The notes below the pieces were generated by a model. It worked only from the letters and a program-made list of their open reading frames with translations. It searched no databases and was not told where the DNA came from. The position numbers and the translations under genes were made by a program. A stretch of DNA of 64,000 nt from Phallusia mammillata (lineage: Eukaryota > Chordata > Ascidiacea > Phlebobranchia > Ascidiidae), in contig QLIY01000497.1 of the NCBI GenBank assembly GCA_003260075.1, forward strand, positions 32,118 to 96,117, in the 5' to 3' direction. Shown one piece after another: positions 24,904 to 37,900 of this stretch; the first letter of the stretch is position 1; each line of letters starts with the position of its first letter.

Positions 24904-26340
24904 CAATTCTGTTGCAAGTACACGAAAGCTCGGACAGGCGTAATACAAAGTCAAATTCGAGTTTGCAGGAAAATAACCAACATTGGGTGTCAGGCTACAT
25001 CGCTAAGCAAACAAAACTAGATTCCCACGAATCGACCCCTCTTCCGGCGGTGTTATGGTAACATTCCACTTGGTCAAATTCACTAGTACCTCCCTAGCTT
25101 ACCCCTCACCCTCTCATACTAAAATGACATCATGCACATTTCTGTGCAGTTTTGAAGACCAAGCCTAAGTGCTGCCTTTTTTCACAGTTTTCGCTCGCCT
25201 GCACAAAGTGGGTTCCTGAACGAGTTTCGTGCAGTTGAGCGCAACTAACTGAACACACAGTAAGATGCTTTTAGTTTAGACTTAATTAGATGAATAGCTG
25301 GGGTCAGCCCTGAAGCGCCGATGCAGCCTACGTCTTGCTCTGTGGTGAATGTTTGGTGTCCGGCTGTTTCTGTGTAACGCCTTCAATGGGCCTATGATTC
25401 TAAGATGGCGTACTATGATTTCTAAGGTGCTTCTAGTATTATTTTTTTTGAAATTTCTTGACAACACTAATCGAACCTGTCTGTGTACGTTACTAAAAAA
25501 CTTCTGACCAGTCATTTCAGTAGCCACACGACCTATTTTTATGGGATTAAACTGGCTACTGAAGAACAAATAAGTCGTAGATATGTTATCTCGACACCAC
25601 AAACAACCAGTCGCCAACAACACAAACATTTTTTATTTCTACAGCAAACTGTTCGCGCCGCTATACTTTCGATTAATCGCGTTTTAATTTTTAAACAAAT
25701 ATGACTAGCTTTGTCGATCCGGGCAAAAGTTATGAATCAGCCTGTATTTTTGCTGCGTGGCTGTTGCCGGGCGCCAAACACAATATATTTGCTAATATGC
25801 GCTTGTTGCGAAATCCAGAAATAAACAATCAAAGCGATTTATTAATTTGTTTTCTTGCAAACATTTGGGCCATTAACTTTAATACAGCAAAAGTTAAAAC
25901 GTTGTAATAAAGCAAGTCTTCATTGCATACAATTTTCTGACAATTTCGTGTTTTAATTATATGAAAGTTATATCAAACTGCACAAATATATTGTGAACTG
26001 TAGCTATTCTTAACAAGAGTTTAAATTTGGATTAAGTGCTGAACTGTTCACTTTGGTTAGGACTGTTTTGCTTGGTAAATTGAATTGATTGTCAAGTCTA
26101 CATAAACATCCCTTTCCTTGTTACGGATATGCGTGTTTAGAGAACGAAACTGAATCAGTAATTGAGACCAAATGTTTCCTACTGCAAAGCGTTTCTGAAT
26201 TTCTGACACAGTTTCATTACGTCAAAAATGTACTTTGAAGTGTTAGCGTAATTTTGCGCAATTTTTGTGCAATAAATTACAACGTCATTTACAGAATTGG
26301 TCCGAAAATTCTAACCTTCGACGGCCTATACTTTTTGAAA

Positions 26341-26917
26341 ATCGAAATTTTAACAAATAATATGCAGTGTTTGTTTAAAGCTGTTACTAACTGCATCCGC
26401 GGTGTTAGGCAAGTTTCTGCATGCTTAATATCTCCTTGGTATCAATATTTACTGTACTGTTTTTACGTGATTTAAAAAAAATACCAGGTTGTTTGCATGT
26501 TTACAAATATTACACCGTATTGAGTCAACCAAAAACTTCCCTTGGAAAAATTCGTTGGCCTTATCTTAGTCATTGTGCTTGGGGATAAACTAGCATTCAC
26601 TCGTAAACCCGTTAAGGGGGGGGGGGAATATCGAAATTTTAACAACAGATATGCAGTGTTTGTTTAAAGCTGTTACTAAATGCATCGGCGGTGTTTGGCA
26701 AGTTTCTGCATGCTTACTATCTCCTTGGTAGGGGGGGGGGTCAATATTTGCTGTAATGTTTTTTTGCGTGATTTAAAAAAATACCAGGTTGTTTTTGCAT
26801 GTTTACGAATATTACACCATACGGAGTCAACCAAAAACTTTCGTTGGAAAAATTCGTTGGCCTTATCTTAGTCATTGTGCTTGGGGACAAACTAGCATTC
26901 ACTCGTAAACCCGTTAA
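26341..26917 (+). repeat. Direct duplication around a G11 run, with a second G10 inside one copy
   Basis: 26341-26615 recurs at 26630-26917; the junction is a G11 run at 26616-26626. The right copy also carries G10 at 26731-26740, between ccttggta and tcaatattt, where the left copy is continuous. That second run is therefore a pure insertion relative to the other copy. Confidence 0.9.
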
Positions 26918-29723
26918 CAATGCGACGCTTCCAATCTAAATCCCATCACCGGACGGGAAAAAAATACGGCCAATGTTTGGCGCAGAATTGGGGTGAAATA
27001 GTTTTGCTTTCCTCACTAATAGTCATTACTAACTGGCACAACTGTAAGCCTAGACAACTGAATACATCTCCAATTATGGACTGTTAGAGAAATTTCGGGA
27101 TTAGTTCCTTTGTTGTACCGGCGTTTCCCTCTGTGACGTAATATTGGGGTTTGCACGCTCTACAAAACATTGTTGTCACCTTATTGTGTAAACGTACGTC
27201 ACTACTTGAAGCATAGAACAAGAGTTCTTTTCAAACAAAACTATACTGTCATCTTTTATGTCACCAGTGTTCAACTTTCGAAGTTATTTCCTTTCCGCAT
27301 TAAATAGTTGCGCACTTTAAAACGTTTTTGTAATTAATTAATAACTAGTTGATGACGGGCTGATAACATAATACGACAAGATATAAGATGTTTATTCGGT
27401 CATTTTGCTTACTATCGCTACCGAGTTATATAGATGATAGCCATTGCGTCGATACCAACAATAACCTTACTACCAATAAAAACTTTAATGTATAAACATC
27501 AGTTTTATTTTTCTTAAAGTTTATTTGTTTTCTTAACGTTTAAAGGTATTTATATCTTGCCTTCAAATAAGTTTAATTTATATTTTTACTCATCTTCAAA
27601 AGATATTGCTTGTCTATAGCCACACAAAACAACCCGTTTCGTGTTCAAAAATGAACTACTCTGTTAATGTCTGGATGTAGAACACTTGCGGTCTGTCCTT
27701 TCCTTAATTCATTTTCCAATCATACTTCGCTTATGTACTCCTAAAACCATTTCACATCATAGTGAAGTCAACATTTCAAAATCGGCAAGCAACAAGACTG
27801 AATTTTGTCGGATGCATTTTTTCTTTACTCAAGTCCTCATATACCTGTGTGGTGGCCCGTCGTGCTTCTATTGTACTTGCACTGCGCACAGAGACGCCCA
27901 ACCCAGCGGAAGCCGCTCCGGACGAGGCGCTTTTGATTCACTCAGCGTTTTAATCCCCTCGTATTTAATTAATATTACTCGATTAGGACTTGTTGAACGG
28001 CGGGATGGTACGTGTTAGTGATGGGTTTTGTTTTTCAGCTCAAGTTGTGTTCAATGGTATGGTGGTGGTTTAGTTGACCGAAGTTTTTTGGTTGTAGTAT
28101 TTTACGATTTTGGAAAGATACTTTACATACACTGGCGTTCGCTGATACCACTAATTCGTAGCATATTATACCCTAAATATTTATGCACAAAAATATTTTC
28201 GCACTTGATTCTCGTCGCTTCATATTTGAACAAGGTGGTTATGGTGTATTAGTATTTAAATAATAATAGACATTAAAAACAGTTAAGAAACTGTCGATAC
28301 GTTGTAATGGCTTACACATATACGTTGGCTTAATATTCTTTCTGAGAATATTAAAAACCACGAATTGTATGCCAAATAATAATAGTTTCTGAATTTAAAC
28401 TATTGCTGTTCAATTGACTCATTTTCTTCCAAGCGACGGCTATGTGTGATTCTAAATGGTTTAATCACATTGAGTAATCTTTGAATATGTTGAGTAAATA
28501 TATCACTGTGGTTTGCCTTGATTACCCATTTATACCATTCATAATCTTTTTCGACTGGTTTTTAATCTAAGCGTCAATATTGAAATTTGCGATTAGAGCA
28601 GTGTGCTACTTGCATTCATATGCTCTTAAAGACCATCTACAGTGTAGATTCTACACTGAATCACTGACAATCTTCACAAATCTACACTGACAGGCAAAAA
28701 TCTCACATTTTCAAATCCGCTAGATAGAAGTAAAGAGTAGAAGTCTAAAACATATTGTTTATCTGGTAAAATTGTGCAAATAACAACATATCTAATTATC
28801 TATACCCCTGTGTCGTGTAATACAACTATGGCCTTACACTTTCGCAATTGCTTTTACATAAGTGGCAATTTACCAACGTCAGTCATCACGTGGTAATTTG
28901 AAATATGTTTGTTCCCCAAGCACCGAACGCACGAAGGTTTCTTTGCCCTGTGGGGAGCGTTAACAACAACAAATTCAAGTTGATAAACAAACGAACGCGG
29001 TTCGAATCCCATCGTAACAAAGTGCATTTCCCCATTAAAAACATTGACATTCGCTGACGTATATGGTGCATAGCCTAGTCGTCCGAAAATGGGCGTATAA
29101 GATATTCTTATGTAAAACATAAGCAAAAGTGCGAGTTCCTGGAAGTTTACTTAATATTTCAAGAGAGTCGATTCCAGTACTGTAAACATCAGACATGATA
29201 GTGTCATATTTTAAAACATTTTATTTCGGAACATGGCCTTTGTCTATACGTAAAACAGGCAAAGCACAATAGCAACACGAAGCAAGATTAGATAAAGAAT
29301 AAGATAAGCCTAATTTATAGCAAAAATCTCATTACACAAATTCAAAGTAAAATTTTTTGCAGAAATTTTTTTCGCATATTCTTGTACAAATAAATAATGT
29401 GGATCATACATCTGTTTGTTGCATTCAATTGTCCAACTTAGTTAAATACCCACTATTATATTGTTGGCTTTGTGCACTTCCTGCAAGTTAATTGTTGCGG
29501 CGTGGGATAGAGAAAGCGTAAAAGTGGGTCAAACGAAACTTAGAGGAATCTCAGCACGCGAGCTAATAACACGGAAACTAAATGTCCGGTTTGTTACGTA
29601 CATGTAAAAAGTAATGGTGCTACTGAGGCCCCATAAAACGACATTAATTTATAATGCTAAACAGAATCATTGCGAAAACTTGCATAAACCTCAAACTTAA
29701 TTAAGATGAAAAATATGCTGGTA

Positions 29724-29918
29724 CAGTGTTTCCCAACGTTTTCAATGCTTTTTCTTTCACCATCTTTTAGGCTAAACCTCATGTGGAGTTAGTAAATATA
29801 TGAAATAATAAATACTTTTTGAAGTAGATCAACATTTGTACTTCGTATTGTGGTCATCGGCTTACTAAAACATAGGGACTCATTTAAGCCGGTAAATTAG
29901 GGATTATGAGAAACACTG
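29724..29918. mobile_element. Probable short hAT-like MITE
   Basis: 195 bp bounded by cagtgtttcccaac and gagaaacactg, similar to the other CAGTG-ended elements here. The flanking octamers tgctggta and tgcctgca agree at only 5 positions, so the target duplication is weak and the call is tentative. Confidence 0.5.
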
Positions 29919-31167
29919 TGCCTGCAAAAGAGTTTTAAACTACTTGGGCAACGATAATTTGTGACAAAGCACGTACGTATCTAGCAATGATGCAAATTAT
30001 TCAGCGAAGCGCTTACACATACCACTTGGGGGCGATGCAGAGAGATAGTTGGCACAATATAATGTATGAACACAAAAAGCAGTTATGGTGTATCAGAGCT
30101 GGTTGAAAAGCAATGCATACACTTTTGGCAATATAAGAACAATATAAAATGTGTTAAAAATGCCTGTTTTGTTTGTTTGATAAATTAAGTAGTTTTAGGA
30201 GCATTATATGCGGATAGTGTTGTTAATTTTGAGGTGGTTAGGCTGGTACATAACATAAAAAAGATGTCTTCGTTTTGGAATACGTCTCGGTACGTAATTT
30301 ACATTGCTTTATTTTTAGCCTTTTTAGAGTTCGGACTAAATCTAAAAAAGTGTAAAAATATCGCCATTAAACGATGGATATTTTACGAATTAAAACAAAT
30401 GCGCACGTTTTTCCAAGTGGCAAGTCAAAAATGACCGCAGGTATAAAATAGGAAAATACAGTACGAAATAACACTCAAGAATCGAAATGCCAGCAAAAGT
30501 TAATTACAATTCGCGCATGTAATACAGCGTGTATTTGAAGCTTAGCATACCAGACCGCATTTACCCACAAGTGTCCACCATTCGACAAACCGACACGTTA
30601 TAGCTTTTTGACTTGCGCATGGACCTGTTTTTCCGGATTCACTAATTGCCGGTAAAGGTTAAAGATGTCGACTTGTTTATTGACGTATTATAGTTGCGGT
30701 ACCTGGCCTCCTGATAAAACGACCGAAGGTTATGTGATAACGTTAGGCTGTAAAATGGAACATTGCAGTTGTAAAATAACTTTCAAAGGGAAATTATCAA
30801 TTACTGTAATAGCGGAGTACTGGTACCTGACAGGCATAGTTTTCTATTTATGTATGTATGACACATATTTTTGTGTTTTAGACCATTAAAAAGTTTGGTT
30901 TGGAAATTGTTACAAACTCGTATAATATGTATTCATGACCTTAATTGTGTTTTGTTTTTTGTAATCATTGCCAATGAAATGTGATCCCAAACGGAACGTC
31001 CTATTTGTCAAATGGCGTTCATTCAACGCTTTCAGCCAAAGCAAAAGTTAGTCGCAACACCTTTGAGTACCTTTGAAGCTTTTTACCCTTTTTTGAGGAC
31101 ACGCAAAGCCTTTTGATTCTCCCTTGGTCATTTACCTATTGTCTAGCATTTGCCAGTGCTGTGAAGT

Positions 31168-34100
31168 TTAATCATTCTGTAGAGCACCATTGGCGACTTC
31201 GTTAAAAAGCGAGTTCCTACTTTCATCATCATTGTCTGTAGGCCGCTTTAGCGCAGGGATACTATCATACATCTTATCTCGCAAATGTTCTCCGTAAACG
31301 GTCTCGGACCAAGCGAGATGTTTGCAGTAAAGTGAGGGCTTGGGTTTCAATTTCGCACCCAGCATCCACGGTTTCTTTTTAAACGGCTGATAGGAGTCTA
31401 TACAGAGCGCTTCTGCCTCTTTTTGCTTATCTTTGAATGTCACAAGATCGTCAGCCATCCTTTGAGTCCCGTATTCGTCGACCAAATGCCAAAACGTGCG
31501 GTTAAAATGATCGTACAGTTTGTAGTCAGCTTTGTTCCATCGAAGGATCTTCTTTCCAAGATCTTCGTTTACCTGATAAGATAAATAGCGTGGCGAATGA
31601 ATAGGTTTGCAGGTAGTTTTGGCATTTGATACGTGCATTTTATCATGCTATCGAGTATTATTCACCTAAATGTTGTAAAGTTGAACAAAATTCCCTTATG
31701 ATGCCCTTTGAGCTAGTGGGCGAAAAGTTAGTAGAGTTTAAAGTTCTTTGAATAATTAACGAGGATTTTGTGTAAATTTGCACTACCCAAATACGCAACC
31801 AGTTGGACGACATACTGTTTTGTTATTATTTTTACGCCCGTAACAAATGCCCCGGGACAATGTAATGTTTTCCGTTTCAAATAACGTGTTTAAACCTTTT
31901 TTAATACAAAACGCTAATTAGCATTTTATTGCATGGCTGTTTTTTGATATTTATCAACAAGCAAAAAATTAAAGCCAGTGATTTTACAATGTATAAGGTC
32001 ACATACCTAAACCTCATAAGTTATTTATATTTTATCAACCAATCTCTTGTAAACAATACTTAATTTGTAATCAGGTTTATAAATTGTAGAAACTAAATCA
32101 AACATATAAGATGGCCCAACAACTGCAAACAAGCGACTTTTATACCGTTAAACTCATCACTATAGGAACTATACGTATTCTTGTGCAAGGAAAAATCAAG
32201 TTCATAACCAACTAACCTCTGTTTTGGCTTCAGATATTCTCATCTTGAACTTGATGTAAACAATGTCTTCCCAACTCCAACACAGCAAATGTTTCATCAT
32301 AATTAAACTCTCATCAAAGAAATCGGTGAGTAAAACCAACGTGAAAGTGTCATCGAGTTCTTGGATCTTGGTATCAATATAAGCGTCATTATCGTTTGAA
32401 ACATCGTACCTGAAAAAAAAGACGTTTCAATTAGGACTTTGAATATATAGCGTGTACTATTATCGTGATATAAAATGTTCAAGCAAAACCCACTAAAAAC
32501 CTTTTTGAATTTTTTTGAATGCACTAAAATACAAAAAAAAGGAAAAGGCTACAATCATTGTGTTTTACTTCAAATATGGGGTCAGAATTGCAGCAAAAGT
32601 GTGTAGAAATATATATTATCTACGCATTTTTTGTTCCAAGATAACAGCAACAGTGGCTAACTTGCTATGTGGCATCAACAAGCTTGCAAACAAATATAAC
32701 CAATAAATCCTGGCTAATATCGCAAATATACGAGAAAACAGCAAAAAAAATTAGTTGATGATAAGATGTGGTTAATAATATGTTTATTTTTTCATTTCCA
32801 AATCAAATCTTATTTATTGAGCTTTTACTCACCCAATGTCGAAAAACATGTGGTTCCTTGCCCTGAAATACCAGTCGGTGTGTTTGTTGTAAAATTTTTC
32901 CGGATTGTCGTAAAATGTTTGTAATCTGAGAGCTGTAGTATTTGCATTGATGTCTTTCAACCAGTCGTTGAATGGACTTTGATCCTGGAGTTTCAAATAA
33001 CAGTTTTCAAACATTTCAAACTTCAAACCAAAATGAACTCTAATGAAATTTTTATGATTACCAATGAAGAGACGATGAAACACGCGTAACATAATGTAGT
33101 GTTTTAATCCCACAGGATTAAAATTTAGCAACTATGTGTGAGAATGTAAGAAACAGAGTTAAATATTTGTTATCTAATACAGAAAGCTAAGTAAGAGATC
33201 TTACCTGAAAAAATCCAAACACCGACTCAACGTTGTCCATAGGAGCTCTTATAATTGTTATGTAGCGAGTAGTTTTTGGCATAATCTCCTGTAACTTGTC
33301 AATGTTAAACCTGAGAAAAAAATGCATTATGTTAAGTTCCTACAAATGAAAATAGCAAGAAACTTTAGATCAGAAAGTGGAGCTAGATGTACGTGCCGTG
33401 AAATACGGACCCGAAACCAATGAAAAAATAAACAACCAAGCCGGAATTAGGCCCGAAAGATGGTGAAATTGCGGCACAAATGTGGGCGAATGTGATGCCT
33501 TGTCCAAATCATCCTATTTATTCCAACTTAAGCCCGAACTCATACCCAACCTTAAAGGCTGGTGCAGCTCACAACTCTGGTTTGATGTTTATATAATTGC
33601 TTGGGTTTTTTTACTCCAATGCATTGTTACGGCAACGGTAGTGGCACACCACCTAGTGGACACGTGCTAAAATGCAAGTCTGGTGTGTTAACGACATGCA
33701 GGTGAAAACAGCCGTGAACCTTATTGTTTACTCACAAAACAATTACACTATGTCACAAACCATATTGAAGGTTCAATTGTAGCTGATAGGGAGGAATGTA
33801 CGAATACGTCTTGTATATAAACCCGTGAAGGTCAACTTGCTACTTAATACTTTAATAAAATGTACTACCATTACTACCTATATTTTGTGAATGAAACGTA
33901 CCTGAAGTGGTGTCCGATTATGTTGTAGGACGGCAACGGTGGATCAATCAATCTTCTGTCAATGTACGCCGGGTAACCCCCTAATTCCCAGTGATTCTTG
34001 AGGGGAAGTCCCACTGTGAGATTGTGTGTATCTAGGCAACACAGATTCAACAAATGTAGGTATTATTTTTATCAATCAATTTACAAAAAATACCGATGTA

Positions 34101-34879
34101 CAGTTTTAAGTTGCAAAGGTCGCGCATAGGGACTTTTAGTTCTCATAAAGCCATCATTTTATTGTGTAAAAAAGTGGTACCTTGTGATCAATATATTTAA
34201 AGTTTTTCAATGTAAAAACCTTGGTACCATAAAACGTCGTAACGTTTCAGTACACCTTCATTGCATTTAACATCTTTGATGTTTTTAATCTATACACCAG
34301 TGGTTCTTAACCTTTTTGGTGTGGTTTCCCAGTAAAGTAAATCACCAAGTTCGAATTCCCCCCTCTGTTATTTTTATAATAATGTTTCGTGCCCTACGTT
34401 AACAAAAAACATATTCTTTAATCGAAATGATTTTGTGAAGCGATTTGGTCGGGACCTTAAGGTATACTGCAATCTTATTTTGTTTGAATCAGTGTTTCAT
34501 ACCCGAACGGAACGAAACCAAATAACGTTATTCGTTCTGAGCAAATTATTTATTTCGGTATTTCGTTCTGGACCGATATTTTCATTTCGTTCCGGTCTGA
34601 CCGAAATAAATTTATAACGGTATTTTTCGGTATTTCGGTCTTAACAAACGAACATTTCTTTGTGGTCTTTGCAACTATAAAGCGAAAAAAGGAAGAAAGT
34701 TGCAACGCACAACAATTATTGTCGGTAGTTGTTACGTCACATAACATTTATCAATGATGATCAAACGGATGTAAATTGTAGGAGCTTCTATTTTTATCAT
34801 AGCTTAACGGCGCGAAATTTTCAGCAATTGTATTATGTCCAGAACGAAATACCGGAATAAAAAATAACGGTATTTCGTT

Positions 34880-34953
<74 letters not shown>

Positions 34954-37900
34954 ATAGTGATTTCGTGAGAAAGTAAAATCGTGTGGATTTTTGAAAAATC
35001 TCATGTGCTTGCATTAGTCATTTTTTGCATCACAATCAACAGATCAAATGCATTTATTCACGAACAATAACAAAGTCATTGATACTTTTAGTTATGTCTG
35101 TGACGTAACAAACGATTCTTAAATTTTTATGCGCCTTGTAAAACTAGGTGAAGTTAATCTTACATGTTGTTGCGGAAAATATTGTATTAAACTAACTTTC
35201 AACGGTTATAATTTCAACCCACGGGCCCGAGTTTGGTGACTTCTGACTCAGGCAATTTCCCTCTAAAAACATCCCACTAGTGGGAAATTTCCCACCGGTT
35301 AAAGAACCACTGCTATACACTTTCCAATGAACATAAAATCAATTTTTTATTTTGGTCATTTAAAATCAGCCAACAATTGTTTCCAAAATATTTTCTTTTA
35401 TAAATGTTACCTGTATTTTATCCTCAATTGTCCTAATCCTTGTTTAGTCTATCGAATCATTAACGCACTATTACATAACCATGTACAAACACAAGCAATT
35501 TTAACAGGAACAACAGTTGTTTTGTTGAGGTGATTCATGCAAGCGTGTAAGAATATTTGTTGCCGCAATAACAAAAAAATAGCCGAGAAAAATGTGCTTT
35601 GCCGCCAGCAGCGTTTAGGTTTTTGTTTCACACTTGTGTTCTGTCCATCTTACATCGCCCCAAGCAACGCTCTGTTTGTCGCATTTGTCGAAGAAAACAG
35701 TAAACATCTTAATACGGTGGAGAAAAGTGCCAAAATGCTGATAACGATTAGCAGAGGAAAAACGCACCACTAATAGAAGTTAACTTGCAACAATATAAAA
35801 AATGGCTTTTAAGTTTTAAGGCTTTAAGTGAAAGTGTTCCTTACGTGTTTTTAGTAGCCAACTTTGGCTTTGATTGGCACACAATAAATAAAATTTCGAC
35901 AAACATTCTTTGTTCCAGTGTTTCTTACCGGAACGGAACGAAACCAAATAACGTTATTCGTTCTGAGCAAATTATTTATTTCGTTCTGGACCGATATTTT
36001 CATTTCGTTCCGGTCTGACCGAAATAAAATTATAACGGTATTTTTCGGTATTTCGGTCTTAAAAAAGAACATTTCTTTGTGGTCTTTACAACTATTAAGC
36101 GAAAAAAGAAAGAAAGTTGCAACACACAAAAATTATTGTCGGTAGTTGTTACGTCATATAACATTTGTCAATAATGGTCAAACGGATGTTAATTGTAGGA
36201 GCCTCAATTTTTATAGCTTAAAGGCGCGAAAATTTTTAGCCATTGTTTCATGTCAAATGTCCAGAACGAAATACCGGAATAAAATATAACGGTATTTCGT
36301 TCCGTTCCGGTATTTTGAATATTTTTTATTTCGGTATTTCGTTCCGGTATTTGAGCCAAAAAGTATTTATTTCGTTCCGGTATAACGTTCCGTTCCGGTA
36401 TGAAACACTGCTTTGTTGAACATTTGACAAAGTTACATGACTTGTATCCACAAAGCGATACGCACATAATGCGTTAATTTAACAGAAAGCAAACAAAAAG
36501 TAATTTTAAATAAAAATAACATAAAAATATTTTGACATTCGACAAGACAAGGCAAATTTCAATGTTAGAATCCTTACACATTTTAAAAACCAGACTACTT
36601 AGCAATTTATATCACGATCCACAGGTTGCCAGGTGAGTTTATTGTGGCAGCATATGTTATCGCCTAATGTGTTTTTCTCATTTAAACGTAAAGCAACTCA
36701 AAATTTATCTTTACCGATCGAAGTTAAAATTGGCACCGATCCACGGCCGAAATCTGGGAGTGGTTTAATCTGCCTTGCCGGCCTTGGTAAACTGTTTTGC
36801 AAATCATATCGTATAATCAACGCAATGTAACTCCAAAAATGGTTGAAGATAATTTCTTACAATTCACGACATTTTAATTGCCACATACCAAACCTACTAA
36901 TAACTAGTGATGTACCGAATCGGCTAAATTTCGATTCGGCCGAAACCGAATATTCGGCGATTTTGCCGAATAAATTCGGCCGAATCAACCGAATCATTTA
37001 TGACGTCACGCGAAGTCGTACCCTACGCGTTTGACATGAAAACATTATTTTATCTACCAGGCAATTAGTGCAGAATGGCTGTGTTTCGTCCTTATTTTAG
37101 TTTTGTGGGGTTTAACATTGCCTCAAGAATGATTGCCAACCCGACAATGAATTACTGATTTTTTTCTGCAGTGGGAAAAGCGTCAATGTTTTAAAAAATA
37201 TAATGATGGACGCGATTTTCGTTGGTACTNGCACTATTACATAACCATGTACAAACACAAGCAATTTTAACAGGAACAACAGTTGTTTTGTTGAGGTGAT
37301 TCATGCAAGCGTGTAAGAATATTTGTTGCCGCAATAACAAAAAAATAGCCGAGAAAAATGTGCTTTGCCGCCAGCAGCGTTTAGGTTTTTGTTTCACACT
37401 TGTGTTCTGTCCATCTTACATCGCCCCAAGCAACGCTCTGTTTGTCGCATTTGTCGAAGAAAACAGTAAACATCTTAATACGGTGGAGAAAAGTGCCAAA
37501 ATGCTGATAACGATTAGCAGAGGAAAAACGCACCACTAATAGAAGTTAACTTGCAACAATATAAAAAATGGCTTTTAAGTTTTAAGGCTTTAAGTGAAAG
37601 TGTTCCTTACGTGTTTTTAGTAGCCAACTTTGGCTTTGATTGGCACACAATAAATAAAATTTCGACAAACATTCTTTGTTCCAGTGTTTCTTACCGGAAC
37701 GGAACGAAACCAAATAACGTTATTCGTTCTGAGCAAATTATTTATTTCGTTCTGGACCGATATTTTCATTTCGTTCCGGTCTGACCGAAATAAAATTATA
37801 ACGGTATTTTTCGGTATTTCGGTCTTAAAAAAGAACATTTCTTTGTGGTCTTTAAAACTATTAAGCGAAAAAAGAAAGAAAGTTGCAACACACAAAAATT

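Larger units (their letters stand above)
24384..31167. other. No gene recognised
   Basis: 6.8 kb between the Wnt 5' end and the sulfotransferase 3' end. It contains two G10-joined duplications, a probable MITE and an isolated tRNA B-box-like sequence (ggttcgaatcc at about 28997), each without a gene around it. A GC-richer patch near 27.85-27.95 kb has short open frames on both strands but no recognisable product. Confidence 0.5.
34298..35312. mobile_element. hAT-type MITE, host of a nested insertion
   Basis: Inverted ends cagtggttcttaacc and ggttaaagaaccactg, with a perfect 8-bp target duplication ctatacac at 34290-34297 and 35313-35320. Length 1015 bp including a second element inserted from 34490. 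No transposase-coding frame is visible. Lies in Gal3ST intron 3. Confidence 0.9.

Noticed and set aside
25282..25629. 115-codon frame on the minus strand
   Set aside because: No known motif, no splice partners and composition like its surroundings; length alone is not enough.
27760..27960. Possible exon in a GC-richer patch (Ala/Ser-rich frame on the minus strand)
   Set aside because: It has a donor-like end but no usable acceptor or start, and no recognisable domain.
28990..29015. tRNA B-box (ggttcgaatcc) near 28997
   Set aside because: No A-box at the right distance and no stems. An isolated B-box is not a gene.
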